DNA of 64,000 bases from Isoetes taiwanensis (Eukaryota; Streptophyta; Lycopodiopsida; Isoetales; Isoetaceae): positions 6,293,857 to 6,357,856 of the forward strand of contig JAJEKV010000052.1 in NCBI GenBank assembly GCA_021234155.1, given 5' to 3'. The translations under genes and the position numbers were made by a program. Under the pieces are notes generated by a model, which was not told where the DNA came from, searched no databases, and was given only the letters and a program-made list of their open reading frames with translations. Shown here piece by piece: positions 22,572 through 33,881 of this stretch (within the stretch, counting starts at the first letter, position 1; every line of letters begins with the position of its first letter).

Positions 22572-23028
22572 ATTCTCGAATAGGGCTCGCATGAAACAGA
22601 CAAAAACTCCGTGAGCTTCCATCTTCCATGCCCACTATTTGAGAATGCCATCGATCAGGAGCCATCTAATCGGGTATTCTCGAATGTGAGCATGCATCTC
22701 TCCCATGCATGCATGCATTGCATGCATTTTTCCGAGGCTCTCGTTCATTTGGGGGCGCTCTTCTTGCAGATTCTTTTTATCGACTTCTCATTTGGCATTT
22801 CTCCTCTCTCGTGATTCCCTTGGCCTCTTTCTTTTCAATCACAGGAGGGAGGGGCTTCTCCTGCTTGGTTTGACAGTTTGACGTCCTTTTCCATGTTCTA
22901 ACATATTCTTCCTCGATTTTGTCCCTATTTTGGCCATGCTTCAACCTTCGACCCCGCTTTTTTGATAAGGAAGTTCTCTTTTTTGTGGGAGATTTTGTCC
23001 GGTTTCATGCGAGCCCTTATTCGAGAAT
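22572..23028. mobile_element. 457-bp element with about 40-bp terminal inverted repeats
   Basis: The left arm (22572-22610) reads ATTCTCGAATAGGGCTCGCA and continues TGAAACAGACAAAAACTCC; the right arm (22987-23028) is its near-exact reverse complement. The interior has no frame. This is the structure of a MITE or other foldback non-autonomous DNA transposon. No convincing target duplication is visible, so the superfamily cannot be assigned. Near the left end an internal hairpin core (22633-22690) is shared with 23017-23075, 23740-23793, 44105-44145 and 44420-44462. Confidence 0.65.
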
Positions 23029-23229
23029 GCCATTGATATGAGCCGCCGGATCCGGCTGATTCTCGAATGGCGAGCATACATCATTCCATTCATGCATTGC
23101 ATGCATTTTCTAAGGTTCTAGTTCATTTAGGGACGCTATTTCTTGCAGGCTCTTCTTGACTTCTCCATGTTTCTCCTCTCAGGCCCGGTTCCCTTGACTC
23201 CACCCACCCTCCTTAATGTGTATATTATA

Positions 23230-23345
23230 GTAAATGTTGTTTTTTTGTCGCGTGGCACGCATGACCAGCCCCTCGCTTTTTCGAGGTGTAAATGTTATTT
23301 TTTTGTCGCATGGTACGCGTGACCAGCCCCTCGCTTTTTCGAGGT
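23230..23345 (+). repeat. 58-bp tandem duplication
   Basis: Units 23230-23287 and 23288-23345 start GTAAATGTT and end GCTTTTTCGAGGT; they differ at a few positions, chiefly within a GTCGCGTGGCACGC block. No function is suggested. Confidence 0.9.
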
Positions 23346-23491
23346 TTTTTCTCTATGGTTTTCTGTTGATGATGTGTAGGTCCCGGGGTGATCTGGCGAC
23401 CCGGTGTGCTCGATGGAGCGTGGGTCTTTTGTGGAACGCGAAGTGGCCTTGCATTGTCCAAGCCCTTTGCTGAGATTTTATCGCTAGGGTT

Positions 23492-23529
23492 ATTCCTCGA
23501 AAACTTGAAAGGGCGGGGTTTTTTAATCC
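23492..23529 (+). repeat. Short repeat shared with 16329-16365
   Basis: TTCCTCGAAAACTTGAAAGG followed by GCGGGG and TTTTTAATCC matches the TTCCCTTGAAAACC...GGGGTTTTTAATCC block of the putative non-LTR tail at 16.3 kb, in the same orientation. Here no simple-repeat tail follows. Confidence 0.5.
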
Positions 23530-23911
23530 CGACAATAAGCCCTCGGCAGGTACACTAGCCAACATCTGTAGCACTCAATTTATTTGGGGTCCAGGTGTTA
23601 TAACTGGATATTCCCTATGTTCTTCATTTTTTTTAGTAGCCTGCGATGTGCAGCTACCCACTTTATACCATTGTAGCAAAACTACTGAGATGAATAAAAA
23701 GCCTAGCTAGCGGGAGCTCTTGTCTGTTTTCATGCAAGCCCTTCGAGAATCCCATCGATCCGAGCCATCGAATCGGCATTCTCGAATGGGCAAGCATGCA
23801 TCTCTTGCATGCATACATGCATTTTCTGTGGCCCTGGTTCATCTGGGATCGCTATTTCTTGCAGCTTCTTCATCGATTTCTCATTGGCGTTTTCTCCTCT
23901 CTCAGCAGTTC

Positions 23912-24595
23912 CCTTGACTCTGCCATCTCTAACTTTACCTCATCCCTCGTTTCTATAAATGCTGCTTATTTAATTTGTTTAGTGTGCCTATATTTGGTCA
24001 TATCTGGGCAGACATTTCGCATAACATGAGTCTAACTCAACCTTGTCCATTGTTTTCGTCATACTCCTCATCTTCGGGCTTATATTCAGGGGTTCTTAAC
24101 CTTTCTCTTCACTTTGTGCTCCCGTATCTGCGACCTCTGCTTCAACCTCGTCCCTCGTTCTAGTATTATATGTGTTCTCCTTTTGATCGACCTCCACTTT
24201 GATGAACCATTCACGTTCCTTGCCATATCTGTTTAGCTTTGTTGTCCAAGCTTGATCTGTTTTTTGATGTCTTCGATTTGTTTCATCACCACCCATTTCT
24301 ACTACGCTAGTCTGAACCAGCCTTAGCTATCTTAATATTCACCTTCACTCTCCTATTCTTCTTCCAAATCATTTCACAGACCTTACGAATCTCGTTGCTT
24401 GGAACTTCTTTTTTATGTCCATCTCATTTTTCTTCTTGACCTTTCTCTTGACTTTACGATGATCTGTCTGCAACCTCTAACTTTAACTCATCCCTCATTT
24501 TTTGTAAATACTCTTATACAATTTGTTTAGTTTTTGCCTATATTTGGTCAATATCTGGTCGGGCCGTTCACATGACATGAGTATAACTTAGCCGT
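23912..24595 (+). repeat. Two-unit local duplication of about 120-135 bp
   Basis: Unit 1 (23912-24045) and unit 2 (24448-24595) share CTTGACT, AACTTTACCTCATCCCTC, AATTTGTTTAG, CCTATATTTGGTCA, ATATCTGG and CATGAGT in that order. A shorter third match (TCTTCACTTTG to CTCGTCCCTCGTTCT) lies at about 24105-24165. Pyrimidine-rich throughout and non-coding. Confidence 0.75.
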
Positions 24596-24977
24596 GTCTT
24601 GAAGTTTCGCTACCTGGCTTTATCTTTGTATGGTCCCTCTCTCTGATTTTTCATTCCACCTCGATTTAATATCTAGCATTATAACAGGGGTTTTTTTTTA
24701 CATTTTTATCTTTATTTTTCTCTAAAGGTTTTCATATGATTTGGCGGCCGTATTCGTCCGGGTGTACTAAATAGTATTTCTAGAGTGCACATTTGTTGGC
24801 CCGATTGATTTTTAGAAAGGGGCCAAATCTTGTAGTGGAGCTTTTTTTTTTTTTTTTTTGAAGTTTGGATGTGGATGTAGGCGAAGCATGCAAATATCCT
24901 CCCAATTTATTTTAGGGTTATCAAGGATTTTTAGGATATCAAGGAATCCAGCAAACACTTCTATCACAGGATTGTTG
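24596..24977. other. No gene; poly-T tract
   Basis: Contains an 18-base T run (24842-24859) and otherwise nothing recognisable. Confidence 0.6.
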
Positions 24978-25872
24978 CCATGGGCTTGTCTTCCCGCCAT
25001 ATTTGGATTAGCTATACATACTTTGTTCCCCATCCTGCATTCACTTTTCTCAAGCTTTTGGTTGCAAAATGGCCTTAGAATCCGTTTTTCATAGCTCTAA
25101 TCTATGCCTGGTGTTTTGAGCCGGCCTACGACTCTCTATATAAATACGGTATGGATCCTTCACCCTGCACAAAGAGGCCGTAGTCAAGGATTTCCTTCGT
25201 CTTTCAACTCACTTGGATGAGAAAGCCCTCTCGCTAGCTCATGGTGGAAAAGATTTGCCGGTTACAGAACACCGGGCCGAGAATGCTGTTTTAGGACACG
25301 CCGCCATAGTCGGGTTTCTTTCCGCCATAGCCGGGTCTCGACAAAAGCCGGCTTCCTTCATCTCCACAGGAAAATTCGCGGATGACTATTGTTTTGGAAT
25401 GAGCCCCTTCTCGCATTTTAATGGGGACATATCTTTCTTCAAGCCGAGGGGGCGGAATCTTCACATCCATATATGGAGATCTTGATAGTATCTCGCTATG
25501 TTTCAAAGGACATAGAATCAAAAGTTTGCGACCTTCCCAAGATGCCCACCAATGTGAGGTATGTCTTTTGTTTTCATTCAAAAATAATTTGTATATTATT
25601 TGAATGCACTGCCTATATTTTTCTCGCACATCTTTACACTTGAATCTTTGTAGCTCTAAGGACTATTGGCGAGACCCTATGTGCAAGATACATTTGAAAA
25701 AACATGCCTCAAGTCAATTCTAAAGTTTTATGATTACAATGGTGAAAGACTGGCTTGGGGAAATCCATACATGATTCTTTCGATATCACAGCGTTTTGGT
25801 GGTTGCATTTATTTTACCATGGGCTTGTGTTCCCGCCATAGCCGGATTTTCTTCCGCCATATTTGGATAATG
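24978..25872 (+). repeat. Repeated CCATGGGCTTGT...CCGCCATA motif
   Basis: CCATGGGCTTGTCTTCCCGCCATATTTGGAT occurs in two parts at 24978-25008 and again at 25817-25868, where an extra AGCCGGATTTTCTTCCGCCAT is inserted. A related CGCCATAGTCGGGTTTCTTTCCGCCATAGCC block lies at 25304-25336. The 90-codon plus-strand frame at 25213-25485 includes this block but has no recognisable domain, so I treat it as repeat-derived. Confidence 0.65.
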
Positions 25873-26300
25873 AATCATACCGTAAAATACAAGCGGAGTT
25901 CTAAGAGTTGAAGATTTCTCGTTACGCCATGAGTCCATGCAAAGAGATGTTCGATTGTTCTTCACGCAGCAAAAATGCTCGAAGGTAAGTACACCTATCT
26001 CTTGAACCCGTTTCTTGTGCGAACCCATTTCCAAATGAGTCACGCAGATGTACCCCTCTATATTGAATATTTGATCCAGACTTGCGTGGGTTTCTCCAAT
26101 TGTCTCGCGATCTCCATGTCAAAAATGATTCTCAAGTTGTTTTGAAAGCAGTAAACGTTAGATTTGGATCTCATGAGCACATCTTTACACTTGAATGCCG
26201 CGGCTAAAGGAATATTGGCTGATCCTTATGTGCAAGATGCATCTAAAAAATATGCCTCAAGTCAATTACAAAGTTCTATCATTACAAAGGTAGGGATTAG
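25627..26300 (+). repeat. Two degenerate copies of a coding-like segment
   Basis: The segments 25627-25750 and 26172-26300 align along CACATCTTTACACTTGAAT, ATTGGC, CCTTATGTGCAAGATGCAT and TGCCTCAAGTCAATT. In one frame each they read as (A)RPYVQDTFEKTCLKS and ADPYVQDASKKYASS, then diverge by frameshift. The pair suggests duplicated exons or two remnants of a short protein-coding repeat. The family is not recognised. Confidence 0.6.
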
Positions 26301-28990
26301 CGGATTCACGTTAGTTTTCAACCATGGATGTATTGCTTTATTATAGTTCCATTTACGCAGGCATGTGTGACAAATTTGTTGACCAGCTACTTGATTAGAT
26401 CACGGAAGATGAATTAGATGTTTCAAGCGAGATCTTGTTGAAGACTTGGGGCATTAAACTTTCTAGCTGGAGTTGCCACCAAGGCAATCATAGGAGCCGG
26501 ATCCTAGTTCGTTGGAGCTAGATCCCGGTTGCCCACGGGCCATCCGGATTACAAAAGGACTTCAATTGTTGTCTAAGGATTCACATGGTAGTTGTCTTTG
26601 TCGATCTGCGATGTCGATTCAGCAAATATCGTAGAAGGCTTTCCCTTTCATCGGGAACCTCTTCCAAAGGCCACAACTATAATTAAAATTTCCTTTCACT
26701 TGGCTTAGAAATACAAGCGGTTATTATCATCAAAAGTTAAGCCAAACGGATTATCATTTCATATAGGTGGCTTGTTCTGCATGTGAAATACTTGTACCCT
26801 TGTTTTTTTTTTTTTTTTTTGTGTGGACACGTTTCAAAGTGCACTTGCAATGCATGCAAAGTCCATCACTTGGACATGAGAAAGTTCTCAATATTTGGAT
26901 CAAACCATTATTGTTTGTGTTATCCTAGACAATATTGTTCTCCAAAACACTTGTGCTTGAATGGAGGTCTCTCATATATCTTCGACAAATTGTGTTTCTT
27001 TTGAAAAAAGTTAGAGCCAGATGAATAGGCCCCATGCCTAAATTTTTTTTCTTCAAAAGATAACAACCAACATTGGCCAACTACTGGCTGGAATATTGGT
27101 TTAAATTAAACCACACAACCAACATTTAAATTAAAACTCTCTAAACCCCCTCTTCGAAGCCTAAAGCGTATTTGGCAATTTCGCATTTAGAGCCCCATAA
27201 TCATGCTCAAAAACGATAAATCAACACCATGGCGGTATGGCCATCCTAAATCTATAGTATTCTTCAAACTGCTCGGCAAGATAACAAATTAAACATCCAC
27301 ACCTACAAACGCAGGAACTCTTGCGTAATGTTAGATTGCTGAATAGGTGCGGGAATACGCAGCTTCATCCCGTACGGTCCTCCCATTTTCCATCCTCAAC
27401 CCCAACCTGGCGTATTATCTATTTATCCTGAGTTTCGCCACCTAGCTTCTTTATCCTGCGGGAGCATAATCAGGTTTGTAGGGCTTTCACCATTTGCCAG
27501 TGCCTGCTTAGGTTTCGGGAAGTCTTATTAAAGAATACCGTCGTCCTTCCTGCTCGGTTATAGGCCTTCGAACTCCTTATTGTATGGATCTGCCACCTTT
27601 GTTCAATCACAGTCGACTCCTTGCCCACCCCAGCGCCGGTATGGTTGTGCCAGGAATTGCAACGCTCGTTTCAGGTTAATTTTATTATGTTCAATATCTT
27701 TGATGTTCTGCTACCGCTTCCTACGTCCCCGCTCAAGGCTCATTAGCTTTGCGGTGGATAAGGCTCGCCGATTGTAGAAAATAAAGCCCATATATCATCC
27801 AACCGCATATGCCATATCACGAAACGCGTGATTTTTTCTTTTATGGTAAAATCATACCGCACTTAGGGTCTTCCTTCGCGGTTTTATTTTGAGGCCGCTT
27901 GCGTTTCAGCCTGTGCCTGGCGGCGCTGAATGGGGAGCTGGCGTGATATGGGCATTGATAGCGAATACGGAGTCGAGGGTCGTGGACGGAGGTGAAGATG
28001 TTGTAGCGTAGTTTTCGTAGTGATAGCTTCTGGTGCCCAACCTGGTGCGCAATTTCAGCAAGTATGCGGGCGTCTCCCCTGGCTCTTCGGCGCTGTACTT
28101 TATCTTTTTCGCCGTTTCCCTGGCTTTTGCACCATGGCTAACCTTGAGATGCCGAATTGGTGGCTCGTCGCCTTCGCAAACAAGTTACCAATTGGCACCC
28201 GGCATGAAGAAGCGTGGATCAGATTTTGCCAGACAGTCTTCAAAGAAGGGGACCCAGAGGGTCTACCGCTGGCAAGCGGCGCACTATTCCTCCGGTGCAA
28301 TTTATCGCAGATAACCTGAAATTTAGCCGAATATTACTACCGCCATAATATTTCAGCCTTTCGTTGGTCTTTGTTGTTAGAATTCAAGATTCTAAAATAT
28401 CCCCGCCTTGAAAACATGGCACTCAAAACACAGCCGGATCGGGCCTGCATGGAACCTTTTCTTGCTGTACAATAAATAGTGAAGTGAAGTTTCTTTCAGG
28501 GTCTGGTGAAGCTTGTGTATCTCCTAAAACGTATTGCTCATCTCACAAATCTTATAGCGGGGACCGCACATTGAAAAGCATTTCATGATGATAACATGCT
28601 ATATAGGCCCCTGAACGCGCTTCTGTCTTTAATTGGCCTTTGCCATTCTCGCTTTTTGGTCATGATGTTATGTTAGGAATCCAGATAATTTGTAATATCT
28701 TGCGATTTCATACGTTCCTGACATCATGTGATATGGAGAACTTGAACAACAAGCATTTCTACCTAAAACAACCATTTAAAGGTCAGTCTTAAAAGACAAG
28801 GGCTAGAACTTGGTGGAGAGAAACCCCTAAAAGTGCTTGCTTTTTAGGTCTCGATCACAAATGAGAGCTGTTACTTGATGATAATGTCGTCACGGTTGGT
28901 CTCAACAATAATATGGACCTCAAAAGAGACAACCGAATTGTCTATTATGGACCCATCTACCACTGTTGAATTACCAAGAATAATTAAACA
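26301..28990. other. No supported gene
   Basis: An 18-base T run lies at 26803-26820. Two overlapping plus-strand frames at 28020-28319 cover the same bases; neither shows a motif, and neither could be preferred. The region around 27.8-28.3 kb is somewhat more GC-rich. Confidence 0.5.
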
Positions 28991-31400
28991 AAATAAACCT
29001 GGATTCTCATGAGGATAGTAGACCACTATGAAATCATACAAATATCATCTTGATACATATATTTTTGTTATGCAAGCCTCTGTTATGAATTCCATTAATT
29101 TCTTGCTCGGGACGCCATCACAATTATTTGGTTTCTGTGAAGGATGCCCTGAACACAAAGAGATGAGGAAGCAAAGGATGCTTGAATATCTCTGGAAGTG
29201 CCAACCTGCCACTGTCTCACACGGCTCAAATAAAGTTCCACCATCTATCCTGCGAAATGGATGCAAAATTGTTTCCATCCATTTTGGTCATTCCCTGAAG
29301 GGGCAAACCCCTCAAGTCTCATGGTAGCTATACATGACCTAAAAGTATATGCCGAATATATGTCTCGGAATATGCCAATGACCCATGAAACCCATTATCA
29401 CTGGAACCCATACCATTTCACAAGAATCCGACTCCTGAAACCCAACCCAAGAGTTCCTGCAAATGGTGGGTCAGCCAGTAGGGCCCCACAACCTGAGGGC
29501 CCTGCGATTTTGAAGAATCGCCAGTTGTCCGCCTCCCAAAAGAAAGAGGCCCCTGGGAAAGAGCCTGAGATTTGGTACATTGCTATTGGATTTAGCAAGG
29601 CCCAGGCTTTGCCTGCCTTTAGTGCTTTCTTTTAAGTTTAGGGTTTTGGCCGCATTGGGTATTGAGATATGAATTAAGAAGTTCCCTGGAATCTCAGATT
29701 CTCATGGACCTGATAATTCCACACAATGATGGAGAGTCTAACAAGGAGAAATATCTCCGCCATGTTCTCTCAACGCATAATTTTTTTAGATTTTATCAAA
29801 CAAACAGGGCCCCACCGCCATTCCATAGCCATCAACTACACCTTATGAACCTTCCCAATACAGAGCTTTTACATTCACCATCTCTCAAGCCCTGGCCTCT
29901 AATGGTTCAGTGAGGTGTAATGCAGTGGTGTTATGCCTTATTTTCGAGGGAATATTTGACGGCTGGCTGACACGCAGGGCCACCCTCCCCACGGTGGCCT
30001 GACCCTGTAACACCTGGTCTAACATTAACCATCATGGCGGAGGCCAAACTCCAAATGGCCGGTGTGGTCTCAATCTCTGACGGGCCAAATGCAAATGGAA
30101 CATTAATTCCCCATCAAGAGGCCAAACCCACTATGTAGGCGATCATTCGACAAATTTTATGATGGATCTAGAATAGGGCTGAATCAAATTTATAGGGTAA
30201 TTTCAATTTGTCTCGAATTGCCTGGGTATTGTGAGGTGGCCTCGCACGGTGGAAACCTGACTGGGCATTGTATTGTATTAAAATTTGTGAGATTTGGCAT
30301 GCTCGAGGTGCTTCTTTGTTTTGAGGGGCAACTCCATTCTTGGAGTGGTCATTTTGATGGTTGAATTTGCGTTTTTGCAAAGGCAATGCTTTTGGAAAAC
30401 ACAGGACCTTGCCTTTGAAACGGTGGACTAACTGCCCTTTCCTCGAATCCCTATTCTAATGATTTGAGTCCTAATATAAAGATGATAGAGTTCAAAGCTT
30501 TGGCTACATGCAAGAATCGTCCTAGAGACTACTGAATCCACGGACGGCTCCTGAAATTCGCGTGGTTATGATAGCTTTTCAACAGAACCCGACTGCAAGT
30601 TTCGCGAGAAGTGGTGTCTATCCCTTCACAAGCTGCCACGGGATGGGGCCTTTCAGCATCGCAAGATGGAGGAATCTTTGATTTTCAGGGCCATGGATTT
30701 GCGTGATACTTTTAGCCCACCATGGCTGAGGGTATTGTCGCCTTGTTCAGACATGTGTTCTTCCCAGCCAAAAGGAAATGGCTAGAAGATATTAGCCCTG
30801 CATCGTTAGCTTCCCAGCCCAGTTAACGCTCAATTGGTTTTGGATTTTTCGATAGGGGACCATTTTGGGAAATTTCACAAGAAAAATTATGTCTCTGATC
30901 TGCTGAATATTCTTCTGCATCTAAATGGTCCAGAAACAAGATATAAACATCCCATTGCGATTGTAGTCAAGAAATTGAGTAAATATCTGAAAATGAAGAG
31001 ATGCATTTGACATGATAAAAAAATAGGGACCGTCACAACTTCAGAGATTCATTGTCCCAACTTCTTACCGGCCCACATGTGCTGCCCTCGCCGTTTTAAT
31101 TTTGACAAGACTGATGATTCGGCTACGTATCCAGATCCAATCCCCGCCGTCCATATTCTGTTCTTTCATTTCAATCCCCTTTTGGCTATTACTTCTTCTT
31201 CTGGCAGCATCGCTGCACCCAAGCAGCCTTGATCTCCGCACTGGCCTCTGAACTGGCCTCCATTTTCGAAGGCGCAAAGAGTTCTGATTTCTTTTAATTT
31301 GTAACCTCACGGACGGATGGGTCTCACTTTTACGAAGCTTTTCGCTCGTCTCTTTTCTAAAAGAAGGATGCAAACTCTTAAGCGGTTATCCGGATGCTTG
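28991..31400. other. No supported gene
   Basis: Plus-strand frames at 29028-29327 and 29261-29635 (99 and 124 codons) overlap in different phases and have no recognisable domain; they could be pieces of one decayed frame. The rest contains no frame over about 100 codons. Confidence 0.45.
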
Positions 31401-33809
31401 CAAAACCTCATCAATACCTTTACGTGCTCTGCCTGGCGAGACTACAACAATTAACCCCTACTACCGGTAGCCAGCTTCCTAAATGAAGTTTAACTGCACT
31501 CTCAGTCTGGTCTGCATTAGTATGTTTGGACGTATCCTAGCGTCTTTTTGGATGGGTACGTATGGTTTTAACTTCAAACGATGTCCATCGTGCGTCGTAT
31601 TGGAACTTCATCACGATCCTTAATTCCTTAGCTTTTACGCAACTTCAAACCGGTAGCCTGAACTGCTTTGATGGATCTGAACCTTAGCAATGCAACCGAT
31701 TCTTCCAACGAAACCCATATAGCTTTCCATACGAGGATGGTTACTTCTGGGTGAGTGAGTACCACCGGCCGTGGACAGGGCCTAATTCAGTATCGAACAG
31801 GGACGGGTACAGTTCTCAGCTTTATATAACTTCTAGCGAAAGTGCTCAACCTGGTGCCTACCAGTTTTGCTTCAGACCGCGCGGTTACCGTCAGCAACCA
31901 GAAGCATATATGTAATTACCAAATGGTTATTACTTCTTTGCAGGGTTGCCGCCATAATGGTAGGAATGGCCAAAATATTAGCTTCACGCGGGATGCCGGG
32001 AGGTCAGACGTAGCGTACTGACCGTCCTATTGCCTATTTCGGTGGCGCTGCGGGGCCATCCCTATTTAATGCCAGCGCCAGATTCGCCGAATTTCTGGCG
32101 TACCACTTCTAACCACCGGTGAATCTATCTTCAGTCGATAGTAATGAACAGAGATCGTGGCGGTTTGCGGAGGCCAGGGATTGTCGCACAGGGATGCCAA
32201 TGAGGCATAAACTTTTCTCTTATTTCGTCCTTTCCTTCATTCAGCTCGGTTATGGTAGCGAACCACAGGCCCTCATGTTTCGCATTCGTTCTCGCGCACC
32301 GCTGGGCTGACGCCAACGTCGTCGCCCAATTCTCTTCCGAGACGAACCAGCATTTGCCGTTCTCAGCTCGCCCTTAAAACGCCGATCCTGTTCAATGCCA
32401 TAACGCCTGAATAACCGACAAACTGGCCACCATCCTTTTCGCCACAACCAAAGACGGGTCAGTGCAAAGCTGCCTAATACGTCAGCGTCATTCGTCTCGC
32501 CATTAGTCATTTGACGGTTTGAGGTGAAGTTCCTGTAGTTGATCGTTCTAATCTTCAATATTTGGACAAGTGCCCGCAAAATCATGCGAAACGTACTGGT
32601 AGTTTTCATTCAAAGATGCCCCAAAGGAAACAGCTCTAAGTAGTTTGGTCTCTTTCAACTTCCATCTTAGCAGCGGTAACGTGACGTTAGAAAAATGTGA
32701 GGGATGTTAGGGGCAACGCTTTAACTTGGATGGTAGAAAAAATCTGATGTGGATGTAAGGGACAATTTCTGTAAGGGACAATGCTTTTTCCTCAATGTGT
32801 GGTGGAACAATTTGAATAAGCATTGTCATTATTCTCAGGTATATTCAAAGTACTTGTGCAACTTCTGGTGAGGGTTTATATGAAGGCTTGGATTGGCTGT
32901 CAAGCAACATTGCAAATAAGGTTGGTATCTTGCTGTGATACTCCATTTGCCACGGTTTGTTTTGCAATATATCTGATAGTATATTCTTGTACTGTCTAGT
33001 GAGCTGGATATGGAAGCAAGCTGGTATTATGTTAATCGTGTATGAAATATACCTGGGTGTGCAAGGATTTTGAGCAAGGATGTTACCATGGCAAATGCTT
33101 GTTTGGGAATATCCCTTACCAATTTTTGTCTGAATACAGCCGTCTACGCCCAGTTTTATGTCTTTTGGAACCAAGCAGTTCTGGAAACTATATAAAGCAC
33201 CGCAAAGGGTTTCCTAGCAGTGGCCAGCGCCCAGGGGTTTAAATTCGTCTTTATTGTTCTTGATGGCATGATTCTAATAAATTTGCATTTGTAACAGTCC
33301 ATTTAGTTACTTGATTCTAGAGCTCATGGTCCACATTCACATTCAATTATTAGATACCGGGCGGATTGAAATTTCATTCAAATTACCGTGGATTTGTGGT
33401 CCCTAAAGAAGCTCGCAAACGCCTGTAAAACTTAACCGCAATACTTGTTAAAGAGATGCAAATGGTCACGCAAATGGTTTACTGATAGAATATGGCAAAC
33501 AGCACTGGTAGAATCTAGCAAACAGGTTGTCAGGCTTAGCTGAAAATTCCTTTTATCAGGTAACCTGTCCAAAACCGTTGCGTAAATCATTCAATTCTGA
33601 CTCTGTGGAGAATTTAGTAAACAAGTTGCATTTAGGTGAAGTCCTTTTCGCTGTAATTTCCTTTTTCCCTTTTTTATTATTTTCGTATAAGCGCCCTTTT
33701 ATTACTGTAAAGAGTAGAATGGTTGTGAAGTCATCACTCTGTGCGGCACCGCCTGACAACCAATAGAAATTTAAAGCAAAAATAGATAAAATCGAGAGAA
33801 ATTTTGAAA
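31401..33809. other. No supported gene
   Basis: A 119-codon minus-strand frame (32250-32609) and a 109-codon one (32845-33174) have no motif. A short doubled phrase, GTAAGGGACAAT, occurs at about 32755 and 32771. Confidence 0.5.
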
Positions 33810-33881
33810 GCAAAAACAGAATGCTTTTAGGAAAGGAACTTGCAAGCAAAAACAGAATGCTTTTAGGAAAGGAACTTGCAA
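33810..33881. repeat. Perfect 36-bp tandem duplication
   Basis: Two adjacent identical 36-base units (33810-33845, 33846-33881) begin GCAAAAACAGAATGCTTTTA and end GAACTTGCAA. With no mismatch the duplication is recent, or an assembly artefact. A minus-strand frame runs through it in phase (36 is divisible by three), doubling the peptide ASSFPKSILFLL, but that frame has no other sign of being a gene. Confidence 0.9.

Larger units (their letters stand above)
23017..23793 (+). repeat. Further copies of the inverted-repeat family core
   Basis: Cores at 23017-23075 and 23740-23793 have the order TTCGAGAATGCC, ATCGAT or ATTGAT, GAGCC, CGG and ATTCTCGAATGG, so each can fold on itself. Each core is followed by a related flank with GCATGCAT strings and TTTCTCCTCTCTC, as after 22690. 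The 23740 core is preceded by TCTGTTTTCATGCAAGCCC, a version of the right arm of the 22.57-kb element. This looks like two or three overlapping or tandem insertions of one family. Confidence 0.6.

Noticed and set aside
22700-22730. GCATGCAT-rich stretch as a seed-type RY regulatory element
   Set aside because: It is a simple alternating repeat inside a transposon-family flank, with no gene downstream.
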